A program made the position numbers and the translations under genes. The notes beneath the pieces were generated by a model. That model saw nothing but the letters and a program-made list of their open reading frames with translations, did not search any database and had not been told where the DNA came from. A DNA stretch of 64,000 bases from Chryseobacterium sediminis (lineage in GTDB: Bacteria > Bacteroidota > Bacteroidia > Flavobacteriales > Weeksellaceae), in contig NZ_VUNZ01000003.1 in NCBI RefSeq assembly GCF_008386505.1, positions 248,001 to 312,000 on the forward strand, written 5' to 3'. Of this stretch, positions 25,086 through 34,105 are shown one piece after another (the stretch's first letter is position 1; each line of letters starts with the position of its first letter).

Positions 25086-25898
25086 TTATTTCCCATCCTG
25101 CGCCCCAAAAACCTTCTGCAATATGCTTGTCGTCCTCATTGCCGGAGTATTTCTGATTCCGCTTTCTTTATCGGCAACCATTTTGAATACACCGTTGATG
25201 GTTTCAGTAGTAACATATTCATTAAGATCTGTTGTTACAGATTGTCCTGTAAAAGTGTTGTATTTTGAAATCAGGTTTTTCCAAAGCGTGTCAGCACCTA
25301 CTTTTCCTAATGATGCTTTTACTTTAGGCTGAAAAGCAGTGAACAGCTGGCTCTGGGTTTTTCCCTGAAGATAACTTGTTGCTGCGTTATTACTGCCCAA
25401 TAAAATATTTTTAGCATCCGTAATCGTCATAGAAGTAATGGCGTTGGTGAAAATAGGAGCAGCTTCTGTTACGGCATCTTCGGCAGCTCTGTTTAATAAT
25501 TTTACGCCTTCATCAGCAAGACTTCCCATACCGATAGAACGTAAAGTAGTGTCGATTTTTCTTAATTTTTCAGGCATTAAAATTTTTACAGCTTCATTTT
25601 TGAAAAAACCATCTGTAATCGCCAGTTTTTTGACTCCGTCTGTTACTCCTATGCTTAAAGCCTCTTTTAACCCTGATGAAATCTGAGTAGAGGTAAGGTT
25701 TCCAAGGTTGGCGGATGAATTATTGGTCTGACTGGAAGTTGTAGTTGTGGTAGTGGTTTTAGTACCGTTGTTTTTTACCGGAGTATTCAGATCTACGCCT
25801 GTTTTATCTTTAACAGCAGATTTTATGATATCGAAGATTTGTGCCTGTGTAGACATTGAGAATAATAATCCGACTGCCAGAAAAATATTTTTTTTCAT
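25086..25898 (-). CDS. DUF4197 family protein, exported
   Basis: This 270-residue protein has a signal peptide (LAVGLLFSMSTQAQ), a Thr/Ser/Asn linker of about 45-65 with an unbroken run of Thr, and then the DUF4197 core. Recognisable segments are ISSGLKEALSIGVTDGVKKL, LRSIGMGSLADEGVKLLNRAAEDA, SMTITDAKNILLG, LWKNLISKYN and RTTSILQKVFG. The family is widespread and of unknown function. It is probably all-helical and periplasmic. It is monocistronic. Confidence 0.85.
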   Translation of the reverse strand: MKKNIFLAVGLLFSMSTQAQIFDIIKSAVKDKTGVDLNTPVKNNGTKTTTTTTTSSQTNNSSANLGNLTSTQISSGLKEALSIGVTDGVKKLAITDGFFKNEAVKILMPEKLRKIDTTLRSIGMGSLADEGVKLLNRAAEDAVTEAAPIFTNAITSMTITDAKNILLGSNNAATSYLQGKTQSQLFTAFQPKVKASLGKVGADTLWKNLISKYNTFTGQSVTTDLNEYVTTETINGVFKMVADKESGIRNTPAMRTTSILQKVFGAQDGK

Positions 25899-26117
25899 CT
25901 TATTTTTTTACAAATTTAAATCTTTTAATTTTTTTAAGTCGTGTAAGTTGATCAAAAAGCAAACCATAATGCATAGAATATAATAGAAGAATATCTAAGA
26001 AATGGTTGAAACGGAAAAATGTTCATCAAACAATTGAAGATGCCTAAATTTTGTCTTTAAAAAGCCTCAAAGAGTTTTGAAAAATAATTATCTTAGCTCA
26101 AACCTTAACCACTTCTA

Positions 26118-28382
26118 ATGATACGGACTTTTTTAGCATTTTTTGTATTGATTTCAAACGTGATTTTAGCCCAAAATAAATTGAATTTAATTCCTTACCC
26201 TCAAAAAGTTGAATCTTTACAAGGAGAATTTATCATTCCTGAAACATTCGTATTAAATGGTAATCTGCCAAAAGAGGAAACAGAATATTTCAAAAAACGG
26301 ATAGGATCTCAGTTAAAATTTCAATATGCTCAGAAGAGTGGTGGTATTCATTTAACAAATTCTATGATTCCTCCGCTTTCTCCGGCAGATGCTGAACAGA
26401 AAAAAGAATATTACTCAATAGAAATTTTTCCAGACCAAATTCATGTAAAATCCTATACCAAACAAGGTTATTTTCTGGCTCTTCAAACTTTAACTCAGAT
26501 TATTGAGCAGTTTAAAGAAGCAAAAAAGATCCCGGCAATGAAGATTGAGGACCAGCCGAAGTTTGCATGGAGAGGGATGCATCTGGATGTATGCCGTCAT
26601 TTTTTCACGGTGGGAGAGGTGAAGCAGTATATAGACTATCTGGCGATGTATAAGCTGAACACTTTCCACTGGCATTTAACAGATGATCAGGGATGGAGAA
26701 TTGAAATTAAAAAATATCCAAAACTTACTCAGATTGGATCAAAACGTAAAGAATCCATGATCGGGGCTTATGTAGATAATACATTTGACGGAAAGCCTTA
26801 CGGACCTTATTTTTATACTCAGGAACAAATAAAAGAGGTGGTAAAATATGCTCAGGACAGACATATCACAGTAGTTCCGGAAATCGAAATGCCGGGGCAT
26901 GCTTTGGCTGCGTTATCTGCATATCCTGAACTGGCGTGTACGAAAGGGCCTTTTGAAGCCGCTACAAAATGGGGCGTTTTTGATGATGTTTTCTGCCCGA
27001 AAGATGAAACATTTACCTTCCTGGAAAACGTTTTGGACGAAGTGATGAAGCTATTCCCATCCAAATACATTCACATCGGCGGTGACGAGTGCCCAAAAAC
27101 ACGATGGAAAGAATGTGCGCACTGTCAGGAGCTGATTAAGAAAAATAATTTAAAAGATGAACATGGCTTACAAAGCTATTTTATTCATAGAATTGAAAAA
27201 TATGTCAACAGCAAAGGCCGAAAAATTATCGGCTGGGACGAAATTTTAGAAGGGGGATTGGCTCCGAATGCTGCCGTGATGAGCTGGACGGGTGTAAACG
27301 GAGGTATTGAAGCCGCAAAATCAAAACATTTTGCTGTAATGACTCCCGGAGCATATTGCTATTTCGATCATTATCAAGGAGATCCGCAGTCGGAGCCTAA
27401 TGCTTTTGGAGGTTTTACTCCTTTAGACAAAGTATATTCTTACAATCCTATTCCTTCTGAGCTGAATGCAGAACAGACAAAATATATCATGGGAGTTCAG
27501 GCTAACTTGTGGACAGAATATATTTTAGACTTTAAACAAGTGCAATATATGATCTTTCCAAGATTAATGGCACTTTCTGAGGTAGGTTGGGGAACATCAG
27601 ATCCTAAAAATTATAAAGAGTTTGAAAACAGGGTAATCAATCAGTTCAAAGTTCTGGATAAGATGAAGGTGAACTATGCAAAGAGTATTTATAATATCAC
27701 AGGAAAAGTGATTCCTTCCAATAACGGAATTGCGTATGAGCTGTCAACTTCACAGAACTCAAACGGGATCAGGTATACGTTGGACGGAACAGATCCTTCC
27801 GTAAATTCTAAAACCTATCAGAGTGCTGTACAGATTCCTAATTCTTTAACGATAAAATCTGCTTATTTTGAAGATGGCCAGCTAAAGAGTGCTGTTTCTT
27901 CACAACAATTTACCATTTCAAAAACTACGGGAAAAGCCATAAGCCTTGAGCAGCAGCCAAGTGAAAACTATTCTTTTGGAGGTGCTTTTACTTTGGTAGA
28001 TGGGATTATCGGAAATATAAAACAGTTGGGTAAAACATGGCTTGGTTTTCAGGGGAAAGATGTCGTAGCGACAATAGATTTTGGTCAGAAAACAGCATTT
28101 TCAGAAGTTTATTTCAATACTCTGGAAAATAAAGGAAGTTGGATTCACCTTGCCAAATCTGCAAAAATTTTCGTTTCTGATGACGGTAAAAATTTTAGAA
28201 TGATCAAAGAAATTGCAACTGCGGAGATTCAAAATGCCAAAGGAAAAATCAGATTGAATGTAGGAACGCAGAACGCAAAATACCTGAAAGTAAATATAGA
28301 AAATGCAGGTATTATTCCGGCTGGAAATCCTGGAGCAGATTCAAAAGCATGGTTGTTTGTAGATGAAATTGGTGTAAATTAG
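26118..28382 (+). CDS. GH20 beta-N-acetylhexosaminidase
   Basis: This 754-residue exported enzyme has a signal peptide, a GH20b domain (about 20-135) and a GH20 TIM barrel (about 140-500). The catalytic pair is in GGDECPK (Asp 323, Glu 324), with HWHLTDDQGWRIEIKKYP and PEIEMPGHALAAL also present. A chitobiase C-terminal beta domain (about 520-600) and an F5/8-type carbohydrate-binding domain (about 610-754) follow. It removes terminal GlcNAc/GalNAc from glycans or chito-oligomers. There is no T9SS tail, so a periplasmic or surface location is more likely than release. It could act with the glycosylasparaginase and mannosidase 10 kb away. Confidence 0.94.
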   Translation: MIRTFLAFFVLISNVILAQNKLNLIPYPQKVESLQGEFIIPETFVLNGNLPKEETEYFKKRIGSQLKFQYAQKSGGIHLTNSMIPPLSPADAEQKKEYYSIEIFPDQIHVKSYTKQGYFLALQTLTQIIEQFKEAKKIPAMKIEDQPKFAWRGMHLDVCRHFFTVGEVKQYIDYLAMYKLNTFHWHLTDDQGWRIEIKKYPKLTQIGSKRKESMIGAYVDNTFDGKPYGPYFYTQEQIKEVVKYAQDRHITVVPEIEMPGHALAALSAYPELACTKGPFEAATKWGVFDDVFCPKDETFTFLENVLDEVMKLFPSKYIHIGGDECPKTRWKECAHCQELIKKNNLKDEHGLQSYFIHRIEKYVNSKGRKIIGWDEILEGGLAPNAAVMSWTGVNGGIEAAKSKHFAVMTPGAYCYFDHYQGDPQSEPNAFGGFTPLDKVYSYNPIPSELNAEQTKYIMGVQANLWTEYILDFKQVQYMIFPRLMALSEVGWGTSDPKNYKEFENRVINQFKVLDKMKVNYAKSIYNITGKVIPSNNGIAYELSTSQNSNGIRYTLDGTDPSVNSKTYQSAVQIPNSLTIKSAYFEDGQLKSAVSSQQFTISKTTGKAISLEQQPSENYSFGGAFTLVDGIIGNIKQLGKTWLGFQGKDVVATIDFGQKTAFSEVYFNTLENKGSWIHLAKSAKIFVSDDGKNFRMIKEIATAEIQNAKGKIRLNVGTQNAKYLKVNIENAGIIPAGNPGADSKAWLFVDEIGVN

Positions 28383-28400
28383 CCTTATTAGAATTAAAAA

Positions 28401-29042
28401 ATGCAGGACAATACCATACTTTCTTCCGAATTTTCATCATCACCGGATCTGGTAGAAAAGCTGTATCAATATGGTACAACCAAAAACTACCACGAAGGAG
28501 ATATTATATTAGATGAAAATGCTTCCATCCGCTCCATTCCTATTGTGATGAAAGGAATGTTGAAGGTCATCCGGACTGAAGAGGATGGACGGGAAATTTT
28601 ACTCTACTACATCAAAGCAGGAGAAAGCTGTATCATGTCCTTTCTCGGAGGGATGCATAACGAAAAAAGCATTGTAAAAGCCGAGATTGAAGAAGATGCT
28701 GAAATACTTTTCTTACCTGTAGACAAAGTATCTTTATTCATCAAAGAACACCCCGAATGGTTAGATTATATCTTCAGATTGTATCATAAAAGATTTGAAG
28801 AACTATTGGATATCATCAATGCCATTGCTTTCAAAAAAGTAGATGAAAGACTTCTGAACCTGCTGCAGAAAAAATCTGAACTTACTCATTCTGAAACCAT
28901 CAACACAACTCATGAACAGCTTGCGAATGAGCTGGGGACCGCAAGAGTAGTAGTTTCCAGACTTCTAAAACAGCTTGAAGAAGAAGGAAGACTGAAGTTG
29001 GGCAGAAACAAAATTACCCTCCTGAAAACCCTCAATTCATAG
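28401..29042 (+). CDS. Crp/Fnr-family transcriptional regulator, likely regulator of the sulfur cluster
   Basis: This 213-residue protein has an N-terminal cyclic-nucleotide-binding-like beta barrel (about 30-130: IPIVMKGMLKVIRTEEDGREILLYYIKAGESC) and a C-terminal winged helix with THEQLANELGTARVVVSRLLKQLEEEG. There is no N-terminal cysteine cluster for an Fe-S centre; one Cys occurs at about residue 77 in GESCIMSF. It starts 18 nt after the GH20 stop and precedes the sulfur genes on the same strand. Two copies of an exact 25-bp element occur upstream of those genes (29190 and 30062). Activation of them by this protein is inferred. Confidence 0.9.
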   Translation: MQDNTILSSEFSSSPDLVEKLYQYGTTKNYHEGDIILDENASIRSIPIVMKGMLKVIRTEEDGREILLYYIKAGESCIMSFLGGMHNEKSIVKAEIEEDAEILFLPVDKVSLFIKEHPEWLDYIFRLYHKRFEELLDIINAIAFKKVDERLLNLLQKKSELTHSETINTTHEQLANELGTARVVVSRLLKQLEEEGRLKLGRNKITLLKTLNS

Positions 29043-29073
29043 ACGATACCTCATTTTAATGAAGGACACTCAC

Positions 29074-29130
29074 ATTCCCTTCCTTTGGAGGGGTGGTCAA
29101 ACCGTCATTGCAAACCAAAGGAGAAGGAAT
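29074..29130. repeat. Imperfect palindrome after the Crp gene
   Basis: ATTCCCTTCCTTTGG and CCAAAGGAGAAGGAAT flank about 26 nt. It resembles a degraded intergenic palindrome and may work as a terminator for the Crp gene. Confidence 0.5.
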
Positions 29131-29189
29131 CTCGGATAATTTCCTTATGTCCTTTGTGAGCATATTAGAGATCATTAGGGTTAAACCTT

Positions 29190-29239
29190 CCTTATGTAAC
29201 AAAAGTAGCTGTAGCCTTCCCTTTACATTCCCATTTTTG
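29190..29239 (+). promoter_or_regulatory. Sulfur-cluster promoter 1: 25-bp box plus TTTG core
   Basis: A 25-bp sequence, CCTTATGTAACAAAAGTAGC plus CTGTAG overlapping at its end (29190-29214), is repeated exactly at 30062-30086. In both cases 25 nt separate its end from the end of a TTTG core (here 29239), and both cores are followed by a similar CAG. The -7 box lacks the TA half, as expected for an activator-dependent promoter. Confidence 0.65.
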
Positions 29240-29263
29240 CATCAGAATTATTTGAATAATGAA

Positions 29264-30058
29264 ATGGAAATTATAGGGTATACAGCAGCAATTTTAATAG
29301 GGGTTTCTCTTGGCCTGATCGGAGGTGGAGGAAGTATTCTCACCGTTCCCGTACTGGTTTATCTCTTTGGTATTGATGCCTTTCTGGCAACGGAATATTC
29401 TCTTTTTATAGTGGGGGTAAGTAGTCTTGTTGGATCGGTTTCATATTTTAAAAAAGGATTGGTCAATTTTAAGATGGCACTCATATTCGGAATTCCTTCC
29501 GTTATGTCTATTTTTCTGACCAGAATATACCTTCTTCCCTTAATTCCTCAGGAAGTACTCAGAATAGAGAACTTTACGATGACCAAAAATATTTTTTTGT
29601 TATTAATTTTTGCAGGTTTAATGATTCTGGCTTCCTATAAAATGATAAGAGGAAAAATCCCTGAAGAACTTTTAGAAAGCACCACGAATAAGAAACATGT
29701 TTTGCAGGCAGCAGGGCAGGGTTCAATAGTTGGTGTTTTAACCGGCTTAGTGGGTGCTGGAGGAGGTTTTATGATCATTCCTGCATTGGTTAATCTTTTG
29801 AAAATTCCAATGAAAGTTGCGATAGGAACTTCCTTAGTTATTATTTCTTTCAACTCTTTGATAGGTTTTATGTCTTCTGAAAACCATGTGAAAATAGAAT
29901 GGCAACTACTGATTTCTATTACAGCTATTGCTGTTGCAGGAATTGTAATAGGCTCACAGTTGTCAAAAAAAATAGACGGTAAAAAGCTAAAACCGGCATT
30001 CGGATGGTTTATTCTGATCATGGGTATTTATATTGTTATCAAAGAAATATTTCTTTAA
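29264..30058 (+). CDS. TSUP-family (TauE/SafE) sulfur-compound transporter
   Basis: This membrane protein of 264 residues starts at ATG 29264 (MEIIGYTAAILIGVSLG). The frame stays open upstream to 29093 but that part overlaps the palindrome and promoter, and has no hydrophobic or conserved content. Two related halves each begin with the TSUP glycine motif, GLIGGGGSILTVPVL and GLVGAGGGFMIIPALVNL. The family moves sulfite, thiosulfate or sulfonate. Position between a Crp regulator and an MBL-rhodanese gene supports sulfite or thiosulfate handling. Confidence 0.9.
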   Translation: MEIIGYTAAILIGVSLGLIGGGGSILTVPVLVYLFGIDAFLATEYSLFIVGVSSLVGSVSYFKKGLVNFKMALIFGIPSVMSIFLTRIYLLPLIPQEVLRIENFTMTKNIFLLLIFAGLMILASYKMIRGKIPEELLESTTNKKHVLQAAGQGSIVGVLTGLVGAGGGFMIIPALVNLLKIPMKVAIGTSLVIISFNSLIGFMSSENHVKIEWQLLISITAIAVAGIVIGSQLSKKIDGKKLKPAFGWFILIMGIYIVIKEIFL

Positions 30059-30061
30059 ATC

Positions 30062-30111
30062 CCTTATGTAACAAAAGTAGCTGTAGAGGAAAAAGGAAAG
30101 CGGGAAATTTG
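30062..30111 (+). promoter_or_regulatory. Sulfur-cluster promoter 2: 25-bp box plus TTTG core
   Basis: This is an exact copy of the 29190 box at 30062-30086, with the TTTG core ending at 30111, again 25 nt later. It precedes the MBL-rhodanese ATG at 30143 by about 31 nt. Confidence 0.65.
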
Positions 30112-30142
30112 TGTCAGATAACAAAATCAAAAAATAAATACA

Positions 30143-31558
30143 ATGAAAATAGAACAGATTTATACAGGATGCCTGGCACAGGGAGCATATTATATTACTT
30201 CGGCTGGAGAGGCAGCGATCATTGATCCGCTAAGAGAAACACTGCCTTACATCAATAGACTGCAAGACGATGGAGTACAATTGAAATATATCTTTGAAAC
30301 CCATTTTCATGCTGATTTTGTCAGCGGACATCTTGATTTAAGCCATAAAACAGGCGCTCCGGTTGTGTATGGGCCCACGGCAACTCCTGAATTTGAAGCC
30401 ATCATTGCAGAAGATCATCAGATATTTGAAATAGGAAATGTTAAAATCAAAGTTCTTCATACACCGGGACATACTCTTGAGAGTTCATGCTATCTTTTGA
30501 TTGATGAAAATGGAGTTGAAAAAGTACTTTTCAGCGGTGATACTTTATTCCTTGGAGATGTAGGACGTCCGGATCTGGCTCAAAAAGCAGCGAATATGAC
30601 CCAGGAAGAACTGGCAGGACTTTTATATGACAGTTTGTACCATAAAATTTTACCTTTAAATGATGATATCACGGTATATCCAGCCCACGGATCCGGTTCT
30701 GCCTGTGGTAAAAATATGCAGAAAGAAACGGTAGATACTTTGGGGAATCAGAAGAGAACCAATTATGCCCTGAATCAGAAAGACAAACAGAGCTTTATAA
30801 AAGAAGTTACCGATGGACTTTTACCTCCGCCGGCCTATTTCGGAATGAATGTCATGATGAATAAAAAAGGATACAGCCGTTTTGATGAAGTCCTTTCACG
30901 AGGTCTGCAGGCTTTCGCTCCGGAACAGTTTGAGAAAATTGCTGAAGCTTCAGGGGCCTTGATTTTAGATGTAAGAACTAATGGTGAATTTGCTAAAGGT
31001 TTTATACCACAGTCGGTAAATATAGGGTTAGATGGTGATTTTGCCCCTTGGGTAGGCGCTTTGATTGCTGATGTAAATCAACCAATCCTGCTGGTAACGG
31101 AAAATGGTACTGAAGAAGAGGCTGTAACAAGATTAAGCAGAGTAGGATTCGATCATATTTTAGGTTTTTTGGAAGGTGGCTTTGAAACCTGGAAAAAGAG
31201 TGGGAAAGAAACGGATTTTGTCAATCGAATTTCTGCAGAACAGTTTGAAACCAAAATAAAAGAAAAAGAAGCAAAAATCATTGATATAAGAAGAGAAAGT
31301 GAATATAATGCAGAACATATTCATGAAGCTTATAGCAAACCTTTAGCGTATATCAACGAATGGATTGCCGGTTTACAAACGGAGGAACATTTTTATATGC
31401 ATTGTGGAAGCGGATACAGAAGCACAATAGCCGCAAGCATTCTTCAGGCAAGAGGATATAGAAATTTTACAGAAATTGAAGGAGGTTTCAAAGCGATTAC
31501 ATCCACAAGTATTCCTAAAAGTGATTATGTATGCCAGACAAAAATTTTAAACAAATAG
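30143..31558 (+). CDS. MBL-fold persulfide-dioxygenase-like protein fused to two rhodanese domains
   Basis: This 471-residue protein has an N-terminal metallo-beta-lactamase domain (about 1-240) with ETHFHADFVSGH (His 54, His 56, Asp 58), HTPGHTLESSC and SGDTLFLGDVGRPDL. Position 59 is Phe instead of the His of dinuclear MBL enzymes, which fits the mono-iron ETHE1/PDO-type group. Two rhodanese modules follow (about 265-355 and 365-465). The second has the catalytic loop CGSGYRS with Cys 421; the first has no Cys at the equivalent site. The family oxidises glutathione persulfide to sulfite and passes sulfur between carriers, so it should feed the adjacent sulfite transporters. Confidence 0.92.
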   Translation: MKIEQIYTGCLAQGAYYITSAGEAAIIDPLRETLPYINRLQDDGVQLKYIFETHFHADFVSGHLDLSHKTGAPVVYGPTATPEFEAIIAEDHQIFEIGNVKIKVLHTPGHTLESSCYLLIDENGVEKVLFSGDTLFLGDVGRPDLAQKAANMTQEELAGLLYDSLYHKILPLNDDITVYPAHGSGSACGKNMQKETVDTLGNQKRTNYALNQKDKQSFIKEVTDGLLPPPAYFGMNVMMNKKGYSRFDEVLSRGLQAFAPEQFEKIAEASGALILDVRTNGEFAKGFIPQSVNIGLDGDFAPWVGALIADVNQPILLVTENGTEEEAVTRLSRVGFDHILGFLEGGFETWKKSGKETDFVNRISAEQFETKIKEKEAKIIDIRRESEYNAEHIHEAYSKPLAYINEWIAGLQTEEHFYMHCGSGYRSTIAASILQARGYRNFTEIEGGFKAITSTSIPKSDYVCQTKILNK

Positions 31559-31573
31559 ATTAAAAAAGAAGAA

Positions 31574-32137
31574 ATGTTGGAGATTATAAAAGAGCCGTGG
31601 CCATGGTATATTGCAGGTCCGTTGATTGGTCTTACAGTACCTGCCTTATTGATAATGGGTAATAAATCCTTTGGAATAAGTTCCTCACTGAGGCATATTT
31701 GTGCTGCCTGTTTACCGGCAAATGTGAATTTTTTTAAATATGATTGGAAAAAAGAAGCCTGGAATTTATTTTTTGTACTGGGAATCTTCTTCGGAGGAAT
31801 GATTGCTGCCAATTTTTTGCTTAATCCAGCAGAAATTACAGTTAATCCAGATCTGAAAACCGAACTGGCAGGCTACGGAATTACAGATTACAGCAATCTG
31901 GTTCCTGTACAGCTAATGAGCTTTGAAAGTCTGTTGACCTTGAGAGGATTTATTACAATGGTTGTTGGCGGATTTTTAGTAGGATTCGGAACAAGATACG
32001 CCGGAGGATGTACCAGTGGGCATGCTATCATGGGACTTTCCAACTTGCAGTGGCCTTCTTTGGTAGCAACGATCTGTTTTATGATAGGAGGCTTTTTAAT
32101 GGCCAATCTTATTCTGCCCGTCATCCTTTCCCTATAA
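31574..32137 (+). CDS. YeeE/YedE-family sulfur transport protein (first half)
   Basis: This 187-residue membrane protein has four to five hydrophobic segments. It carries the conserved GFGTRYAGGCTSGHAIMGLSNLQ, where the Cys is typical of YeeE/YedE channels that pass thiosulfate by cysteine relay. Another CAAC motif lies at about 43-46. It starts 15 nt after the MBL-rhodanese stop and is followed 27 nt later by a second, smaller family member, so the two probably form one transporter. Confidence 0.88.
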   Translation: MLEIIKEPWPWYIAGPLIGLTVPALLIMGNKSFGISSSLRHICAACLPANVNFFKYDWKKEAWNLFFVLGIFFGGMIAANFLLNPAEITVNPDLKTELAGYGITDYSNLVPVQLMSFESLLTLRGFITMVVGGFLVGFGTRYAGGCTSGHAIMGLSNLQWPSLVATICFMIGGFLMANLILPVILSL

Positions 32138-32164
32138 GTTTAATGTAAAGAGAATTTTGAAATA

Positions 32165-32653
32165 ATGATAAAAGAAAAAGAACAGGATATACGTCATCAG
32201 GATACTGTCTGTGTAAACGAAAGTACACTTACTCACCGATGGCACCACAACCTGAAATACCTTGCCGCAGGGATTATATTCGGGATTATATTTGTGAAAG
32301 CAGAAGTTATCAGCTGGTTCAGAATACAGGAAATGTTTCGCCTGCAGTCTTTCCATATGTACGGAATTATCGGAAGTGCTGTTTTGGTAGGAATGATTTC
32401 AGTAATGCTGATTAAAAAATTCAAGATAAGAACAATATACGGAGAACCCATTATACTGGCTCCTAAAAAATTCAATAAAGGCCAGATTTACGGAGGATTG
32501 ATATTTGGGTTTGGCTGGGCCATTACCGGAGCATGCCCCGGACCTCTTTTTGCTCAGATCGGAACAGGAGCTTTGGCAGTATCTGTTACCCTGTTGAGTG
32601 CCGTTGCCGGAACATGGGTATATGGGTATTTCAGAGACAAATTACCTCATTAA
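32165..32653 (+). CDS. YeeE/YedE-like (DUF6691) sulfur transport protein (second half)
   Basis: This 162-residue membrane protein has about four helices and the motif FGFGWAITGACPGPLFAQIGTGA, with the conserved Cys of the family. It is the last gene of the sulfur operon and has its own terminator shared with the convergent efflux operon. Pairs of a GGCTSGH-type and a GACPGP-type protein behind MBL or rhodanese genes are a recurring bacterial arrangement. Confidence 0.87.
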   Translation: MIKEKEQDIRHQDTVCVNESTLTHRWHHNLKYLAAGIIFGIIFVKAEVISWFRIQEMFRLQSFHMYGIIGSAVLVGMISVMLIKKFKIRTIYGEPIILAPKKFNKGQIYGGLIFGFGWAITGACPGPLFAQIGTGALAVSVTLLSAVAGTWVYGYFRDKLPH

Positions 32654-32662
32654 TATCCTTAA

Positions 32663-32693
32663 AAAAAGACTGTAGAAAATCTGCAGTCTTTTT
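32663..32693. terminator. Bidirectional terminator between sulfur operon and efflux operon
   Basis: AAAAAGACTG-AGA and TCT-CAGTCTTTTT form a stem (one G-U position) between the two convergent stops. Confidence 0.85.
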
Positions 32694-32703
32694 AAGTATA
32701 AAA

Positions 32704-34104
32704 TTATGAATAAATGAAGTTCTCTGCACCTAAAGCCATATAAAGATTAATACGCTCTATTCTGTACTGAAGTTCCAGACTGATGAGGTTCATTTCATTT
32801 TTCAGGAGATCCCTTTGCTTACGGATCAGTACAAAACTGTTGTTTGTACCTACCTTTATTTGTTTCTCGGTGAGAGTAATATTATTTTTCAGTTCATTGA
32901 CAGCTTTAGTTGTATAAGTGATCTGTTTTTCAATAGAACGGAGATTAGCTAAAGAAGATTCCACTTCGTTCAAAGCATTCAGAACCGCTTTTGAATATTC
33001 TTCAACAACCTGTTTCTGCTGGGAAGTTTTTATTTCCACATTCTTTTTTAATTTTCCGCTGTTGAATAACGGAGAAACCAATCCGCCGCCTACTTTTAAT
33101 AACGGATTTGAAAATAAAGAATTGATAGATTCCACATTACTTCCGGCAGATCCAAGAGAGGCACTGATATTCAACGAAGGAAGTCTTGCCGCTTTTGCCT
33201 GCTGTACTTCATAAAAAGCCTTTTCAATCTGGAAATGACTAGCCTGGATATCTGATCTGTTCTCCAAAAGCTGAAGTGGGAAAGACTCAGGAATACTATT
33301 GGTTACAGCATTAAAAAAATTCTGAGTGGCCAATTTCCCTTCCGGATATTTTCCGGTGAGCAGTTCCAGTGATCTTCTGGACTGTGCATTCGCATTTTTC
33401 ACCTTTTCCAGATAGCCTTGCAGGGAAATAATTTCTGCTGTTATATTGGAGATATCCAAAGCATTGGCTGTTCCTATTTTCTTTTGAATGACATATAGCT
33501 TTTCCAGATCTTTAGATTTCTGAATGTAAGTTTCAATCTTATCTTCCTGAATATTTCCTGCAATATTCAGAAAATAAGCTTTGGCAATCATCCCTGCAAT
33601 AGATTGATGCAGCAGAGTATTCTGATATTTTGCAGAAAAATAATTGCTGGTGCTTGCCATCTGTGAAGATTTATTTTTCCCCCAAAGATCAATTTCCCAA
33701 TTGGCTTTTAATGCCAGACGTCGGATTTGGGTATCACTTACCAAATTATTAGAAGTATTGGCTACAGCACTTACACTAGGATATAGGTCACTTCCGGCAA
33801 TTTCCATTGATAATTCAACCTGATTAAGCTTTTCCTTTGCAATAATCAGATCTGCATTATACAACATTCCTTCATTGATCAGGGATTCCAGTTGAGGAGT
33901 CTTAAGATCATTGATCCAGTCATAGGAAATTGATCTTGAGTTCGCTTTTCTGTCGAAGATCCATTCATCCGGGATTTCTATATGAGAAGCAATTTCACTT
34001 TTTTCTTTAAGCTGATTCATACTTTCCTTCGTTGGTTCTTTATAACCGATGCATGAACTTAAACTTATGGAAAGTATACTCAGTAAAACTAATTTCTTGT
34101 ACAT
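32704..34104 (-). CDS. TolC-family outer-membrane efflux lipoprotein
   Basis: This 466-residue protein has a lipoprotein signal with Cys at residue 18 (LSISLSSCIGY) and two TolC-type helical repeats. Typical segments are LESLINEGMLYNADLIIAKEKLNQ, LPSLNISASLGSAGSN and FNSGKLKKNVEIKTSQQKQ. It forms the outer-membrane duct of a tripartite pump. It is the last gene of a tight minus-strand operon and starts 1 nt after the HlyD-like stop. Confidence 0.92.
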   Translation of the reverse strand: MYKKLVLLSILSISLSSCIGYKEPTKESMNQLKEKSEIASHIEIPDEWIFDRKANSRSISYDWINDLKTPQLESLINEGMLYNADLIIAKEKLNQVELSMEIAGSDLYPSVSAVANTSNNLVSDTQIRRLALKANWEIDLWGKNKSSQMASTSNYFSAKYQNTLLHQSIAGMIAKAYFLNIAGNIQEDKIETYIQKSKDLEKLYVIQKKIGTANALDISNITAEIISLQGYLEKVKNANAQSRRSLELLTGKYPEGKLATQNFFNAVTNSIPESFPLQLLENRSDIQASHFQIEKAFYEVQQAKAARLPSLNISASLGSAGSNVESINSLFSNPLLKVGGGLVSPLFNSGKLKKNVEIKTSQQKQVVEEYSKAVLNALNEVESSLANLRSIEKQITYTTKAVNELKNNITLTEKQIKVGTNNSFVLIRKQRDLLKNEMNLISLELQYRIERINLYMALGAENFIYS

Positions 34105-34105
34105 G

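Noticed and set aside
29093..29263. Extension of the TSUP gene to an upstream start
   Set aside because: The added 57 residues translate the palindrome and the 25-bp promoter box; the membrane protein starts naturally at 29264.
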